A DNA stretch of 64,000 nucleotides, taken from assembly GCA_900450595.1 (NCBI GenBank), contig UGGS01000002.1, positions 124,001 to 188,000 on the forward strand, given 5' to 3'. The translations under genes were made by a program, and so were the position numbers. The notes under the pieces are model-generated. The model was not told where the DNA came from. It ran no database searches and saw only the letters and a program-made list of their open reading frames with translations. How positions within the stretch are numbered: the stretch's first letter is position 1; each line of letters opens with the position of its first letter. This DNA comes from [Flavobacterium] thermophilum (GTDB lineage: Bacteria; Bacillota; Bacilli; Bacillales; Anoxybacillaceae). Below are positions 51,078 to 64,000 of this stretch, in pieces.

Positions 51078-51905
51078 TTAATCTGCGACACGAATGGACA
51101 GCGTCCCGTTCTTCATCAGCTCATCGAGCGTATATTCAACGACCCGCCCGTGCTCCGGCAATTCGATCTGCAACACCCGCTCCAAAATGTTTAACCCGAC
51201 GACTTTGCCAAAGCCATACGGCGTTTCGACATATTCCCCTAAATCAGGAAGTTGTTCTTTCGCTGTTTCGTACTCCTCGCTCTCATATTTTAAGCAGCAC
51301 ATGAGACGTCCGCACAACCCGGAAATTTTCGTCGGGTTGAGCGATAAGTTTTGATCCTTCGCCATCTTGATCGACACCGGCTCAAAATCGCCAAGAAAGG
51401 TCGAACAGCAAAGCATGCGGCCGCACGGTCCAATGCCGCCAAGCATTTTCGCCTCATCGCGCACCCCGATTTGCCGCAGCTCGATGCGCGTCCGGAAAAT
51501 CGAGGCCAAGTCTTTGACAAGCTCACGGAAATCGACGCGGCCATCGGCGGTGAAATAAAAGATGACTTTGTTGCGGTCAAACGTATATTCAACATCAACA
51601 AGCTTCATTTCCAGCCCGTGCTCTTCCACTTTGCGCAAACAAATGTCGTACGCCTCGCGCGCCGCTTTTTTATTTTCTTCAACGACCCATTTGTCTTTTT
51701 CGTTCGCGACGCGGATCACTTTTTTCAGCGGCAGCACCACATCGTTTTCATCGACTTGTTTATTGGCGACGACGACTTTTCCGTATTCAATGCCGCGCGC
51801 CGTTTCGACGATGACAAATTCGCCGACGGGAATGATGAAATCACCTGGATCAAAATAATAAATTTTCCCCGCTTTTTTAAAGCGGACACCGACGACAGTA
51901 TACAA
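51078..51905 (-). CDS. ricT: RicT, Y-complex subunit (YaaT, PSP1 family)
   Basis: With RicA and RicF it forms an Fe-S-containing complex that governs RNase Y activity and aids Spo0A phosphorelay. The 275 residues have the PSP1 domain and a cysteine-rich core [19 protein letters not shown] and [13 protein letters not shown], which ligates the clusters. The start is TTG at 51905, six bases after AAGGAGGG. It is 13 bp after holB. Confidence 0.95.
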   Translation of the reverse strand: MYTVVGVRFKKAGKIYYFDPGDFIIPVGEFVIVETARGIEYGKVVVANKQVDENDVVLPLKKVIRVANEKDKWVVEENKKAAREAYDICLRKVEEHGLEMKLVDVEYTFDRNKVIFYFTADGRVDFRELVKDLASIFRTRIELRQIGVRDEAKMLGGIGPCGRMLCCSTFLGDFEPVSIKMAKDQNLSLNPTKISGLCGRLMCCLKYESEEYETAKEQLPDLGEYVETPYGFGKVVGLNILERVLQIELPEHGRVVEYTLDELMKNGTLSIRVAD

Positions 51906-51918
51906 CGCTCTCCCTCCT

Positions 51919-52911
51919 TTACCGCTTTAATTGAAGAACGAGCTGCTCCATCAACAGCGCCTGGCTCATGTTCGTTGTATTTAAACGCGCTTTCGCTTGC
52001 AAAATCGCTTCCATGCTGTCCAAAATCCGCCGCTGCGGGCAAGAAAGCGCCCACTGCTGCAGGCGGTCAAGATGGTCGCGATAGAGGGCGCCCTCGCTCC
52101 GTCCCACCTGAATATGCAATAAATCGCGGTATATATATAAAAGCAAATCGAGGCCAAGGTCAAGCTGGTGTTTTTCCGAAAAGTGCGGAACCACACGATC
52201 GTGGATGAAAAACAGCAACTGCAGCTCCGGTTTGCCGAGCATCTCATACAATTGTAGCACTAACGTTCGCGCATCAGCAAACCAACGGTCTTGACTGATC
52301 GCCAACGCCTCATCGTAGCTGTTCGTCACGTGGGCCGCCAGCAACGCCAACGAAGGCGGCACGCGCTCCTCCATGAGCCGGGCCGCGAGTTCCGCCGGCG
52401 GCAGCGGTCGGAAAGAAAGAACTTGACAGCGGGAAATAATCGTTCCTAACATTCGGTGATATTGCTCGGTCAACAGCACGGCCACCGTTCCCGGATGCGG
52501 CTCCTCCAGAAACTTCAGCAGGCTGTTGGCTGCGCTGGCTGTCATTTGATCGGCGTGCTCGACGATATACATCTTCTTATCCGACTCAACGGCTGTTTTT
52601 GTAAACTCTTGTTGCAGCCATTCGATTTGCTCTTTCTTGATCGACCCTCCATCCGGGCTGATCATCCGAACGTCCGGATGGTTGCCGGAATCGATGCGCC
52701 GGCAGTTGCGGCATTCCAAACACGGGGCGATTCCTGACGGGGACAAGCAAAACAAGCTTTTTGCCAACAACAAGCTAGCGGCTTTTTTTCCCGTCCCCCT
52801 CTGCCCTTCAAACAAGTACGCATGGGAAATCCGCCCTTTTTCAAGGCCGCTTTGCAGCATTTTCGCCGCCACCGGCTGATGCTTGGCCAGCTGCTCCCAT
52901 CGCATCGCCAT
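51919..52911 (-). CDS. holB: DNA polymerase III delta-prime subunit
   Basis: Clamp-loader subunit. The 330 residues have a degenerate P-loop EGQRGTGKKAA, the zinc module CLECRNCRRIDSGNHPD, and the sensor HADQMTASAANSLLKFLEEPHPGT followed by IISRCQ. Start chosen as the ATG at 52911; a GTG one codon upstream is possible. It begins 37 bp after tmk, so yaaQ and yaaR, which separate them in B. subtilis, are missing here. Confidence 0.95.
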   Translation of the reverse strand: MAMRWEQLAKHQPVAAKMLQSGLEKGRISHAYLFEGQRGTGKKAASLLLAKSLFCLSPSGIAPCLECRNCRRIDSGNHPDVRMISPDGGSIKKEQIEWLQQEFTKTAVESDKKMYIVEHADQMTASAANSLLKFLEEPHPGTVAVLLTEQYHRMLGTIISRCQVLSFRPLPPAELAARLMEERVPPSLALLAAHVTNSYDEALAISQDRWFADARTLVLQLYEMLGKPELQLLFFIHDRVVPHFSEKHQLDLGLDLLLYIYRDLLHIQVGRSEGALYRDHLDRLQQWALSCPQRRILDSMEAILQAKARLNTTNMSQALLMEQLVLQLKR

Positions 52912-52948
52912 CACTCTCTCTCATTTCTTACCTTCTATTCTATCATGT

Positions 52949-53623
52949 TTATGGCAAATCATCACGGCCGGATTCATGGAAATCGCGCTTTGATCTTCCT
53001 TCCAGGCAGGCGAGCACTGCCGCGGCCGTCTCGTCAAACACGACATCGAGCGGCCGGCTCGCATCGATCACCACGATTCGGTCGGCAAACCGCTTGGCGA
53101 GCTTCCAGTACCCCTCCCTGACTTTCGTATGGAAAGACAACGCCTCGAGGTCGAGCCGGTTGACCTCCCGCCCCGTATGTTTCCGAATCCGTTCGAGCCC
53201 GATTTTTGGGTCAAGATCGAAATAAATGGTGAGCGATGGCATATATCCATCAATGGCAAACTCGTTAATTTTCCATACCTCCTCAATGCCAAGCCCACGG
53301 GCAAACCCTTGGTAAGCCAACGAACTGTCCACAAACCGGTCGCAAAGAACAATGCGCCCCGCCTCAAGCGCCGGCACGATCTTCTCGAGCAAGTGCTGGC
53401 GCCGGGCCGCCGCGTACAGCAATGCTTCCGTCCGTCCATCCATTTCCGTATAATCGCGATTCAAAATAATGGCGCGAATCGCCTCGGCGATGCGCACCCC
53501 GCCCGGCTCCCTCGTCGCCATCACGTCAAATCCACGCTTGCGCAACAACGATTCGAGCTTGCCGACCATCGTCGTTTTTCCAGCCCCCTCCGGCCCTTCA
53601 AACGAAAAAAAATATCCGTTCAT
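52949..53623 (-). CDS. tmk: Thymidylate kinase
   Basis: Phosphorylates dTMP to dTDP. The 224-residue P-loop kinase shows [15 protein letters not shown], the DR(Y/F) motif [13 protein letters not shown], and a lid region. It lies 20 bp after yaaO. Length is slightly over the usual 210, owing to a charged C-terminal tail. Confidence 0.96.
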   Translation of the reverse strand: MNGYFFSFEGPEGAGKTTMVGKLESLLRKRGFDVMATREPGGVRIAEAIRAIILNRDYTEMDGRTEALLYAAARRQHLLEKIVPALEAGRIVLCDRFVDSSLAYQGFARGLGIEEVWKINEFAIDGYMPSLTIYFDLDPKIGLERIRKHTGREVNRLDLEALSFHTKVREGYWKLAKRFADRIVVIDASRPLDVVFDETAAAVLACLEGRSKRDFHESGRDDLP

Positions 53624-53643
53624 CGTTCACGGCATCCTTTCTC

Positions 53644-55086
53644 TCATTCGAGTTCATAGACGACCAGCTGCCCGTGCCTAAGCCGGCTCCCTCCTTGTAT
53701 ATGCGCCCGATGGCCGAGAAGACGGCGAATCTGCTCAATATGGCGCCCGTCAATCCGCTCCCCAACCCAAACGAGCGGCACCCCGGGTGGATACGGAATA
53801 ACCGTTTCCGCCGCTATGCACCCTTCCGCCTCCTCGATCGCGACGGCTTTTGTCCGCACATGGCGCAACTCATCGTATGGAACCACCGTCGACATCGGAG
53901 GATGTACGCAAGGGATGAAGTCAAACGGCGGCGTTTCCTCAACCGGCAGATCGCGCCACGCCCATTTGATTTTCTCCGCCGCCTCCATCAACCGTCCAGT
54001 GGCAGCAAGCGGGCAAATGAGCAAAACATTGGAAGGATCAGCCAGTTCGGCAAACACTCCTTCTTCCTCAAGACGCCGCTGCAGTTCATAGCCCGTCAGC
54101 GAGCTGCGCGTCTGCACCGTCACCTTCAGCGGATCGGTTTGAACACCGGGCTGACGGGAGGAAACGACCGCCACCCCGCTAATACGATCAAGCGCTGTCT
54201 TAAATCCGTCAATTTCAGCGACAATCGCCGCGACATCGTCCGCCGTCAGCTGAGCGACGTAGCGCCGCGCCAAATCGAGCGAGGCCATAATCGGGTAAGA
54301 TGGGCTGCTTGACTGAAACAACTGCAAAAAATATTTCAACCGTTCAAGATCAACCCGCTCGCTGTTTACATGCAAAAACGCTCCCATCGTCATCGCCGGC
54401 AACGTTTTATGCGCCGACTGGATAACGACATCGGCGCCGCAGGCAAGCGCTGACTGAGGAAACGGCGGGCCAGCCGCAAAATGGGCGCCATGCGCTTCAT
54501 CAACTAGAACGGGAACGCCGCGTTCATGGGCAAAGCGGACGATGTCCGTTACATCAATGGACATCCCGTAATAGTTTGGATTGGTCAACACAACAGCCGC
54601 CGCATCGCGATGAAGCTCAAGCGCTTCCTTGACAGCTTCGGCACGAACATGCGAGGCGACGCGTACATCGCTGTCAAATTCGGGGGAAAGGAGAACCGGA
54701 GCCGCCCCCGCGATTTGCAGCGCATGCATCACTGACTTATGGCAGTTGCGCTGTACGATGACTTTCTGTTTATTTTTATCGCATACAGCGGCAATCATCG
54801 CCAAATTGCCCGCTGTTGACCCGTTGACAAGGAAAAATGTCTTAGCAGCCCCATACAGTTCAGCCGCCAATGACTGCGCCTCAGCGATAACCGATTCCGG
54901 ATGATGCAAATCGTCAAGCCCCCCGATCTCCGTCGCATCAAGAGCCAGCAACGGCGCAAAAAATTCCGTTGCCTGCGGCGGAAACAACGCCCCATACTTA
55001 TGCCCCGGCACATGGAAAGACACGGGGCGGCGGGCCCAATGCCGTGCCAATGCATCATATAAAGGAGTTTTCGCTTGATCCATCAT
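53644..55086 (-). CDS. yaaO: Orn/Lys/Arg decarboxylase family protein (YaaO)
   Basis: Fold-type I PLP decarboxylase of 480 residues, in the family with arginine and lysine decarboxylases but lacking their N-terminal wing domain. It has FHVPGHKYGA, GGLDDLHHPES, FLVNGSTAGNLAMI and the PLP lysine in IQSAHKTLPAMTMGAFLH. The substrate is unknown; arginine or lysine are likely from the family. It is upstream of tmk, as in Bacillus. Confidence 0.9.
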   Translation of the reverse strand: MMDQAKTPLYDALARHWARRPVSFHVPGHKYGALFPPQATEFFAPLLALDATEIGGLDDLHHPESVIAEAQSLAAELYGAAKTFFLVNGSTAGNLAMIAAVCDKNKQKVIVQRNCHKSVMHALQIAGAAPVLLSPEFDSDVRVASHVRAEAVKEALELHRDAAAVVLTNPNYYGMSIDVTDIVRFAHERGVPVLVDEAHGAHFAAGPPFPQSALACGADVVIQSAHKTLPAMTMGAFLHVNSERVDLERLKYFLQLFQSSSPSYPIMASLDLARRYVAQLTADDVAAIVAEIDGFKTALDRISGVAVVSSRQPGVQTDPLKVTVQTRSSLTGYELQRRLEEEGVFAELADPSNVLLICPLAATGRLMEAAEKIKWAWRDLPVEETPPFDFIPCVHPPMSTVVPYDELRHVRTKAVAIEEAEGCIAAETVIPYPPGVPLVWVGERIDGRHIEQIRRLLGHRAHIQGGSRLRHGQLVVYELE

Positions 55087-55372
55087 GATCCTCTTTCCTA
55101 ATCATCATTTACGAAGTGCAACGGCCGCATGCACCAAAAGTACACAGACACCCGATATGTATGAAGGCTGATGATTGGTTGAACCATCGGACCCAAACGT
55201 GCTTTTTCCAAGATGAGAAACCTTTTCAAAACAGCTCTTCCCTTGCAGCCCAAAACACGGGTCGGCCGAAATCATTGTGTTTCGCCAGCCTGATGGGAAA
55301 TGCTAAAAATAATATTAACATGAACCAGCCGGAAAGAAAATGAACAGACAGCGGCCGCCATTTTTCCCGAAG
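55087..55372. other. Gene-free gap between csfB and yaaO
   Basis: No coding region is supported. In B. subtilis, xpaC and yaaN lie at this spot but neither is present. CATACATA-like sequence near 55157 on the minus strand is a weak sigma-E -10 without a matching -35. Confidence 0.45.
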
Positions 55373-55402
55373 AAAAATAAAAACAGGCCCTGTACAGGCC
55401 TT
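55373..55402 (-). terminator. Terminator after csfB
   Basis: AGGCC-TGTACA-GGGCCT forms a short GC-rich stem right after the csfB stop, followed on the minus strand by GTTTTTATTTTT. Confidence 0.8.
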
Positions 55403-55596
55403 CATGAGTAAATTTTCGACGCAACCATTTTCCGAAGCTTCTGCACATAAAATGCGTAATTTGGGTCATCCGTATTCGTTTGTACAATCGCTTGGTTGCA
55501 GTCAATACAAAGAAAATGGCCAAAAAGGAAAATGCCCTTCTCTTTTTCTTGCTCACAAACGAGACAAACTTTTTCACGTCGATTTTTCCCAATCAC
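55402..55596 (-). CDS. csfB: CsfB/Gin, anti-sigma-G factor
   Basis: A 64-residue zinc protein that blocks sigma-G in the early forespore and sigma-E later. It has two CxxC motifs (VCLVCEQEKEKGI and FLCIDCNQ) and the conserved end DPNYAFYVQKLRKM. The start is GTG at 55596, matching the family length; the longer upstream frame is leader. It is preceded by a sigma-F-like promoter, consistent with forespore expression. Confidence 0.92.
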   Translation of the reverse strand: MIGKNRREKVCLVCEQEKEKGIFLFGHFLCIDCNQAIVQTNTDDPNYAFYVQKLRKMVASKIYS

Positions 55597-55628
55597 CGGC
55601 GCCCCCACGCTCTCCACCTCCCATTCTC

Positions 55629-55658
55629 TATGTTTCCCACACTGATAACATTCTATAC
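55629..55658 (-). promoter_or_regulatory. Sigma-F-like promoter of csfB
   Basis: GTATA (55658-55654) and GGGAAACATA (55638-55629) on the minus strand, 15 bp apart, fit the sigma-F pattern GYWTA-N15/16-GGNRANANTW with one mismatch. csfB is a known sigma-F gene in B. subtilis. Confidence 0.6.
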
Positions 55659-55676
55659 TAGTAGACGATAAAGGGT

Positions 55677-55718
55677 AAAAAAAGCACCCCATTGCGCGTC
55701 ATGCACAATGAGGTGCTC
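55677..55718 (-). terminator. Terminator of the rRNA operon
   Basis: GAGCACCTCATTGTGC pairs with GCGCAATGGGGTGCT and runs into seven T on the minus strand, about 10 bp after 5S rRNA. Confidence 0.93.
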
Positions 55719-55727
55719 TGTTTTCCG

Positions 55728-55844
<117 letters not shown>

Positions 55845-55862
55845 AATAATGGACAAGTCTTA

Positions 55863-55890
55863 TTATAAGGAAAGTTAGGTTCTTGTCAAG
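55863..55890 (-). promoter_or_regulatory. Internal promoter upstream of 5S rRNA
   Basis: Perfect TTGACA (55890-55885) and perfect TATAAT (55868-55863) on the minus strand, 16 bp apart, about 20 bp before the 5S start. It sits directly after the 23S processing stalk. Confidence 0.6.
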
Positions 55891-55958
55891 AACTTTTTCA
55901 TTCCTTCAAAACTAGATAACCGTTTCGGGAAGAAGCCGGGGCGCTTTCACTTTTCATT

Positions 55959-56074
55959 GTCTAGCTCCGGCTCGCCGCCGCTCGGGGTCAAATAACCTTC
56001 CCCCTCGGGGTGCTAGCACCCCTGCGGGTGAAGAACATTTGCCCGTCGCGGCGAACCGCTCGCCTCCGCTTTTC
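55959..56074 (-). repeat. rRNA-spacer repeat, copy 1
   Basis: About 116 bp between 23S and 5S, bounded by TGTCTAGCTCCGG and CGCTTTTC on the plus strand. On the minus strand it has nested inverted repeats: CAAAT/ATTTG enclosing CTTC/GAAG and GGGGTGC/GCACCCC. It lies inside the 23S processing stalk (arms near 55898-55922 and 59140-59165). Confidence 0.85.
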
Positions 56075-56075
56075 T

Positions 56076-59002
<2,927 letters not shown>

Positions 59003-59028
59003 TACAGCGCTCTCGGCTTCTTCCTTAT

Positions 59029-59145
59029 TGTCTAGCGTCGGCTCGCCGCCGCTCGGGGTCAAATAACCTTCCCCCTCGGGGTGCCAGCACCCCTGCGGGC
59101 GAAGAACATTTGCCCATCGCGGCGAAACACTCGCCTCCGCTTTTC
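59029..59145 (-). repeat. rRNA-spacer repeat, copy 2
   Basis: Between tRNA-Ala and 23S, about 90% similar to copy 1 by eye over 117 bp, including CTCGCCGCCGCTCGGGGTCA and GAAGAACATTTGCCC. Same orientation as copy 1 and also inside the 23S stalk. Confidence 0.85.
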
Positions 59146-59181
59146 CGGTTATCTAGTTTTCAAGGAACGAATCAAGAAAAG

Positions 59182-59257
59182 TGGTGGAGCCTATCGGGAT
59201 CGAACCGATGACCTCCTGCGTGCAAAGCAGGCGCTCTCCCAGCTGAGCTAAGGCCCC
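59182..59257 (-). tRNA. tRNA-Ala (UGC)
   Basis: A 76-nt tRNA with encoded CCA; acceptor GGGGCCT, anticodon loop TTTGCAC (UGC), T-arm GGTTCGATCC. Located in the 16S-23S spacer, 8 bp after tRNA-Ile. Confidence 0.97.
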
Positions 59258-59265
59258 GCAACCGA

Positions 59266-59339
59266 TGGGCCTAAGTGGACTTGAACCACCGACCTCACGC
59301 TTATCAGGCGTGCGCTCTGACCAGCTGAGCTATAGGCCC
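59266..59339 (-). tRNA. tRNA-Ile (GAU)
   Basis: A 74-nt tRNA; acceptor GGGCCTA/TAGGCCC, discriminator A, anticodon loop CTGATAA (GAU), T-arm GGTTCAAGTCC. CCA is not encoded. First tRNA of the spacer. Confidence 0.97.
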
Positions 59340-59383
59340 ATGGAGGGAAAGTTCCCTCAAAACTAAACAAAACGACAAGCGTC

Positions 59384-59412
59384 ATTATAATCAAACCGAT
59401 AGGTTTTGTCAA
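59384..59412 (-). promoter_or_regulatory. Internal promoter upstream of tRNA-Ile
   Basis: Perfect TTGACA (59412-59407) and perfect TATAAT (59389-59384) on the minus strand with a 17-bp spacer, about 45 bp before tRNA-Ile. Its -10 overlaps the 3' arm of the 16S processing stalk. Confidence 0.65.
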
Positions 59413-59419
59413 GAAATTC

Positions 59420-61345
<1,926 letters not shown>

Positions 61346-61450
61346 TTGATTGGCTTTTGCTTCGGCCAATGCGGCCGAAGTTTTTTTCATGACGCTTGCG
61401 TTTTGTTTAGTTTTCAAGGAGCTTTCGATTTAGTGTTGCGCACTTTTATT

Positions 61451-61479
61451 ATTATACTTACTGTCCAATTCGCTGTCAA
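61451..61479 (-). promoter_or_regulatory. rRNA promoter P2
   Basis: Perfect TTGACA (61479-61474) and perfect TATAAT (61456-61451) with a 17-bp spacer on the minus strand, about 100 bp before 16S. Confidence 0.92.
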
Positions 61480-61508
61480 CATGTTTTTTATGAACAGCGA
61501 CGTTTATC

Positions 61509-61537
61509 AATATACTTTATATCTATACAAAAGTCAA
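61509..61537 (-). promoter_or_regulatory. rRNA promoter P1
   Basis: TTGACT (61537-61532) and TATATT (61514-61509) with a 17-bp spacer on the minus strand, 58 bp upstream of P2. This is the usual tandem arrangement of Bacillus rrn operons. Confidence 0.82.
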
Positions 61538-61549
61538 TAGTTTTTCATA

Positions 61550-61592
61550 AAAAAATGAAAAGGCATTTTGACTAGACGATGCCTTTTCATCA
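61550..61592 (-). terminator. Rho-independent terminator after bofA
   Basis: GAAAAGGCAT pairs with ATGCCTTTTC and runs into ATTTTTTT on the minus strand, just after the bofA stop codon and before the rRNA promoters. Confidence 0.9.
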
Positions 61593-61596
61593 TGAA

Positions 61597-61863
61597 TCAT
61601 GACAGAATATATTGGTCAATCACAATTAATGCCGCAGCCCCTGGAAGGCCAAGAAATCCGCAAACGAGCGAGGTGATAAGGTTAATCGGAATATGAATGC
61701 TGAACTGCCCGCCGATCGCGTTAATGGCAAACAGCGCCAGCGCCCCGACGATCAGGCGGATAGCGGCATGGCCGATAAAGCGAAGCGCCTTAAGGCGGGC
61801 GCCAACAACGAGCAACACGGCAATGAGCGCCAACAATACGGTAATCACCACTTTCGGCTCCAA
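61597..61863 (-). CDS. bofA: BofA, inhibitor of pro-sigma-K processing
   Basis: Membrane protein that holds the SpoIVFB protease inactive until a forespore signal arrives. The 88 residues contain two or three hydrophobic helices (about 5-22, 33-50, 60-85) and the conserved FSIHIPINLITSLVCGFLGLPGAAALI. The start is TTG at 61863, nine bases after AAGGGGG, and matches the Bacillus MEP start. Confidence 0.95.
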   Translation of the reverse strand: MEPKVVITVLLALIAVLLVVGARLKALRFIGHAAIRLIVGALALFAINAIGGQFSIHIPINLITSLVCGFLGLPGAAALIVIDQYILS

Positions 61864-61936
61864 CGTTTCATGCCCCCTTCTATGCTTGTACTACAAGCAT
61901 ATGCACCTTGGGGGAAAAAAGAACAAAAAAAGGAAG

Positions 61937-62173
61937 TCAACGCACTTCCTTCAGTGTAACACGACGGTGCTTCGCTTCGCGGAGAAGAAAAAAATACTTG
62001 GCCTCCGCCAGTTGGAGCGCGCTCAGCACCTCTCGAGACGGGTCAACGCTTTTTTCAATGAGCTGTTTTTGTTCAAACCACTCCGCTCTTGCTTGTTGCA
62101 GTTCGGCCATCAACTTTTCGTCAAATTGTCTTTTTAATTTCCCCTTCCGCCGCCATAACAAACCGATCCCCAC
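61937..62173 (-). CDS. yaaL: Small DUF2508-type protein (YaaL)
   Basis: A 78-residue charged protein, mostly helical and probably coiled coil, starting MGIGLLWRRKGKLKRQFDEKLM and ending REAKHRRVTLKEVR. It lies between recR and bofA, as in Bacillus. No function is known to me. The preceding AGAAAGAAGG is a good ribosome-binding site. Confidence 0.85.
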   Translation of the reverse strand: MGIGLLWRRKGKLKRQFDEKLMAELQQARAEWFEQKQLIEKSVDPSREVLSALQLAEAKYFFLLREAKHRRVTLKEVR

Positions 62174-62184
62174 CTTCTTTCTCT

Positions 62185-62781
62185 CTACAGTTCGCGGCGT
62201 CCTTCCAACGCTTTTGACAACGTCACTTCGTCCGCATATTCCAAATCGCCGCCTACCGGCAAGCCGTGGGCGATGCGGGTTACCTTGATTCCTGTTGGTT
62301 TGAGCAGGCGTGAGATATACATCGCTGTCGCTTCCCCTTCAATGTTCGGGTCAGTCGCTAAAATCACTTCTTGGATCGTCTCATCCTGCAGCCGCGCCAG
62401 CAGCTCGGCGATCTTAATGTCCTCCGGACCGATGCCTTCCATCGGAGAAATGGCTCCATGCAGCACATGGTACAAGCCATTGTATTCTTTCATTCTCTCC
62501 ATAGCGATGACATCTTTCGGGTCTTGGACGACACAAATGGTCGTCCGGTCGCGCCGTTCGTCTTTGCAAATGTAGCAAGGGTCCGCATCTGTAATATGCC
62601 CGCAAATCGTGCAATAATGAATATGCCGCTTTACGTCGACGAGCGCTTTGGCGAATTCAAGCACAACGTCTTCTTTCATCGCCAGCACGTGAAACGCGAG
62701 GCGGGCGGCCGTTTTTGGACCGATTCCGGGCAATTTCATAAAACTGTCAATCAGTTTGGATAACGGTTCTGGATAATGCAT
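62185..62781 (-). CDS. recR: Recombination mediator RecR
   Basis: Acts with RecF and RecO to load RecA on gapped DNA. The 198 residues have an HhH motif ([18 protein letters not shown]), a four-cysteine zinc finger ([16 protein letters not shown]) and a Toprim domain ([16 protein letters not shown] and [15 protein letters not shown]). Follows yaaK by 9 bp. Confidence 0.97.
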   Translation of the reverse strand: MHYPEPLSKLIDSFMKLPGIGPKTAARLAFHVLAMKEDVVLEFAKALVDVKRHIHYCTICGHITDADPCYICKDERRDRTTICVVQDPKDVIAMERMKEYNGLYHVLHGAISPMEGIGPEDIKIAELLARLQDETIQEVILATDPNIEGEATAMYISRLLKPTGIKVTRIAHGLPVGGDLEYADEVTLSKALEGRREL

Positions 62782-62790
62782 AGCTTCCCC

Positions 62791-63117
62791 CTAGAACAGC
62801 CCTGGAATGTTGAGTCCTTTCGTAAACTGCCCCATCATATCGTTGGCCAGCTCATCAGCTTTTTTGAGTGCATCGTTTGTCGCTGCCAAAACTAAATCCT
62901 GGAGCATTTCAATATCGTCCGGGTCAACGACTTCTTCTTTAATTTTCACTTCTAAAATTTGTTTATGGCCGTTGGCGATGACCGTCACCATGCCGCCGCC
63001 TGCCGTGCCCTCCACTGTTTTTTCTGCCAGCTCTTCCTGTGCTTTTTGCATTTCTTTTTGCATCTTCTGCATTTGCTTCAGCATTTTTTGCATATTTCCC
63101 ATTCCGCCACGCATCAT
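62791..63117 (-). CDS. yaaK: Nucleoid-associated protein YaaK (YbaB/EbfC family)
   Basis: DNA-binding dimer of about 108 residues: a methionine/lysine/glutamine-rich N-terminal helix ([26 protein letters not shown]), then the core [23 protein letters not shown] and a C-terminal GLF. The start at 63117 is set by AAGGAGG at nine bases; the upstream ATG at 63126 abuts the Shine-Dalgarno. Located between dnaX and recR as usual. Confidence 0.94.
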   Translation of the reverse strand: MMRGGMGNMQKMLKQMQKMQKEMQKAQEELAEKTVEGTAGGGMVTVIANGHKQILEVKIKEEVVDPDDIEMLQDLVLAATNDALKKADELANDMMGQFTKGLNIPGLF

Positions 63118-63141
63118 GGTTGGCATCCTCCTTCAATTCGT

Positions 63142-64000
63142 TTATTCTTTGATTTCAATCAATTCCTCGCCAAACAGCCGTTTCGCTTCGGCGATCAACG
63201 GGTCTTCCTGGCTTTTTTCCGCTTTCGCTTCTTTGTTGCGGATAAACTCTTCCCTTATTTTTCCCCATTCTTCTTCCGGAATGGCGACCATTTCAAACCG
63301 CCGGTTCGTCAGTTCGAACAAAATCGCCTCAACGTTTTCCTTCACGGAGCTCGCCGGATCTGTCGCCATTTTGCAGTGAATTTCATACTTAAACTTTAAC
63401 ACAAATGCCGAAGCGCTTGCTGCGACCGGTTCACTCTCCTGCAAGAGAGCGGCGTGCGACACTTTATGCTGCCGCTTCAGCGCATCAAGTACGTCGGCCC
63501 AGCGGCCTTTCACCAAGGCTAAGTCTTCATGCGTCGCCTGCTTCAACAATTCGTAAATGCGGCCGACCGGTGCTTTATATCCCCCGGTTTTCACCGCTTT
63601 CGCCGTTTTTTTCGCAGAAGGCGCCTCCGGCGGGACGGCAGGCGCCTGCTCTTTTAGGCGGCGCAGCTCGATTTCCAGCGTTTCAATCCTCTTGATCAAT
63701 GGCCCAAGTTCAGAAGCGGTCGGCGATGGAGCAGCAGCCGCTGGCTGATGGCAAAGCTTGACGAGCGCCACTTCGAGGAGAAGACGCGGGTGGTTCGTCC
63801 ACTTCATCTCCTGCAGGCTTTTGTTCAACAGCTCAATCGCTCCGTACAAATCGGAAAGAGGAATCGCTTCCGAAAGCGAGGTGAACGCTTCGTCAACGAC
63901 CGCAATTTGGATGGCTCCTTCCACATGAGGGGCCGTTTTGTACAGCAACAAGTCGCGATAATACAAAATCAAATCTTCAACCAAACGATTCGGATCTTTT
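63142..64000 (-). CDS. dnaX: DNA polymerase III gamma/tau subunit, C-terminal part (partial)
   Basis: The frame is open to the end of the window, so only the C-terminal ~285 residues are seen; the ATPase domains lie outside. The visible part is domain III and the tau-specific region: DPNRLVEDLILYYRDLLLYKT, LYGAIELLNKSLQEMKWTNHPRLLLEVALVKL, a proline/alanine-rich linker, and a charged end that binds the polymerase and helicase in homologues. Context (dnaX-yaaK-recR) supports the call. Confidence 0.95.
   Translation of the reverse strand, partial: KDPNRLVEDLILYYRDLLLYKTAPHVEGAIQIAVVDEAFTSLSEAIPLSDLYGAIELLNKSLQEMKWTNHPRLLLEVALVKLCHQPAAAAPSPTASELGPLIKRIETLEIELRRLKEQAPAVPPEAPSAKKTAKAVKTGGYKAPVGRIYELLKQATHEDLALVKGRWADVLDALKRQHKVSHAALLQESEPVAASASAFVLKFKYEIHCKMATDPASSVKENVEAILFELTNRRFEMVAIPEEEWGKIREEFIRNKEAKAEKSQEDPLIAEAKRLFGEELIEIKE

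Noticed and set aside
55272..55592. Minus-strand frame downstream of and overlapping csfB
   Set aside because: Out of frame with csfB, crosses its terminator and has no recognised domain.

Overview
The window reads as a moderately GC-rich thermophilic member of the Bacillaceae, most likely Geobacillus or a close relative. The gene order follows the Bacillus subtilis origin-proximal region from dnaX to lysS, read in reverse. The proteins are Bacillus-like with spore-former functions throughout (SpoIIE, SpoVT, SpoVG, SspF, YabG, YabP/YabQ, BofA, CsfB, Fin). Nearly everything is on the minus strand; abrB is the only chromosomal gene on plus.

Layout in coordinate order, so opposite to transcription: lysS and a solitary IS200/IS605-type end (1-2000); dusB and the folate/PABA operon pabB-pabA-pabC-folP-folB-folK-yazB (2-7.8 kb); cysK, hslO, coaX, ftsH, hpt, tilS (7.9-14.7 kb); the yabT-yabS-spoIIE sporulation block (14.8-19 kb); tRNA-Met and tRNA-Glu; yabR, divIC, yabQ, yabP, a second IS-end remnant, rqcP, mazG, yabM (19.5-25 kb); two intact insertion sequences, one ISLre2-like and one IS1182-like, between yabM and spoVT (25.3-28.85 kb); spoVT, mfd, fin, pth, rplY/ctc, prs, glmU; a third IS-derived non-coding element; spoVG, ridA, purR, ispE, sspF, veg, yabG, rsmA, rnmV, yabE, tatD, metG; abrB; rsmI, trmN6, yabA, ricT, holB, tmk, yaaO, csfB; one complete rRNA operon (16S-Ile-Ala-23S-5S, 55.7-61.5 kb); bofA, yaaL, recR, yaaK and the 3' part of dnaX, which runs off the window.

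The genes cover replication (dnaX, holB, yabA), recombination and repair (recR, mfd), translation (lysS, metG, tilS, pth, rRNA and tRNA modification), folate and PABA synthesis, envelope precursors (glmU, ispE) and a dense set of sporulation regulators. Several promoters fit known Bacillus logic: a 21-bp spacer spoIIE promoter, an abrB promoter followed by two perfect Spo0A boxes, a sigma-H-type spoVG promoter, a strong veg promoter, a sigma-F-like csfB promoter, and tandem rrn P1/P2.

No wholly new multi-gene system is visible. The least expected signals are non-coding: three tnpB-less IS200/IS605-like ends resembling omega-RNA scaffolds, two of which supply the stop codon of a host gene; a five-copy ~117-bp structured repeat in the rRNA spacers; perfect sigma-A-type promoters inside the rRNA operon ahead of tRNA-Ile and 5S; a transposase Shine-Dalgarno that pairs with its own IS terminus; a probable AUC start in folB; and a hairpin separating the rnmV Shine-Dalgarno from its start codon. 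Relative to B. subtilis (from memory), xpaC-yaaN, yaaQ(darA)-yaaR and yazA are missing from their expected positions.
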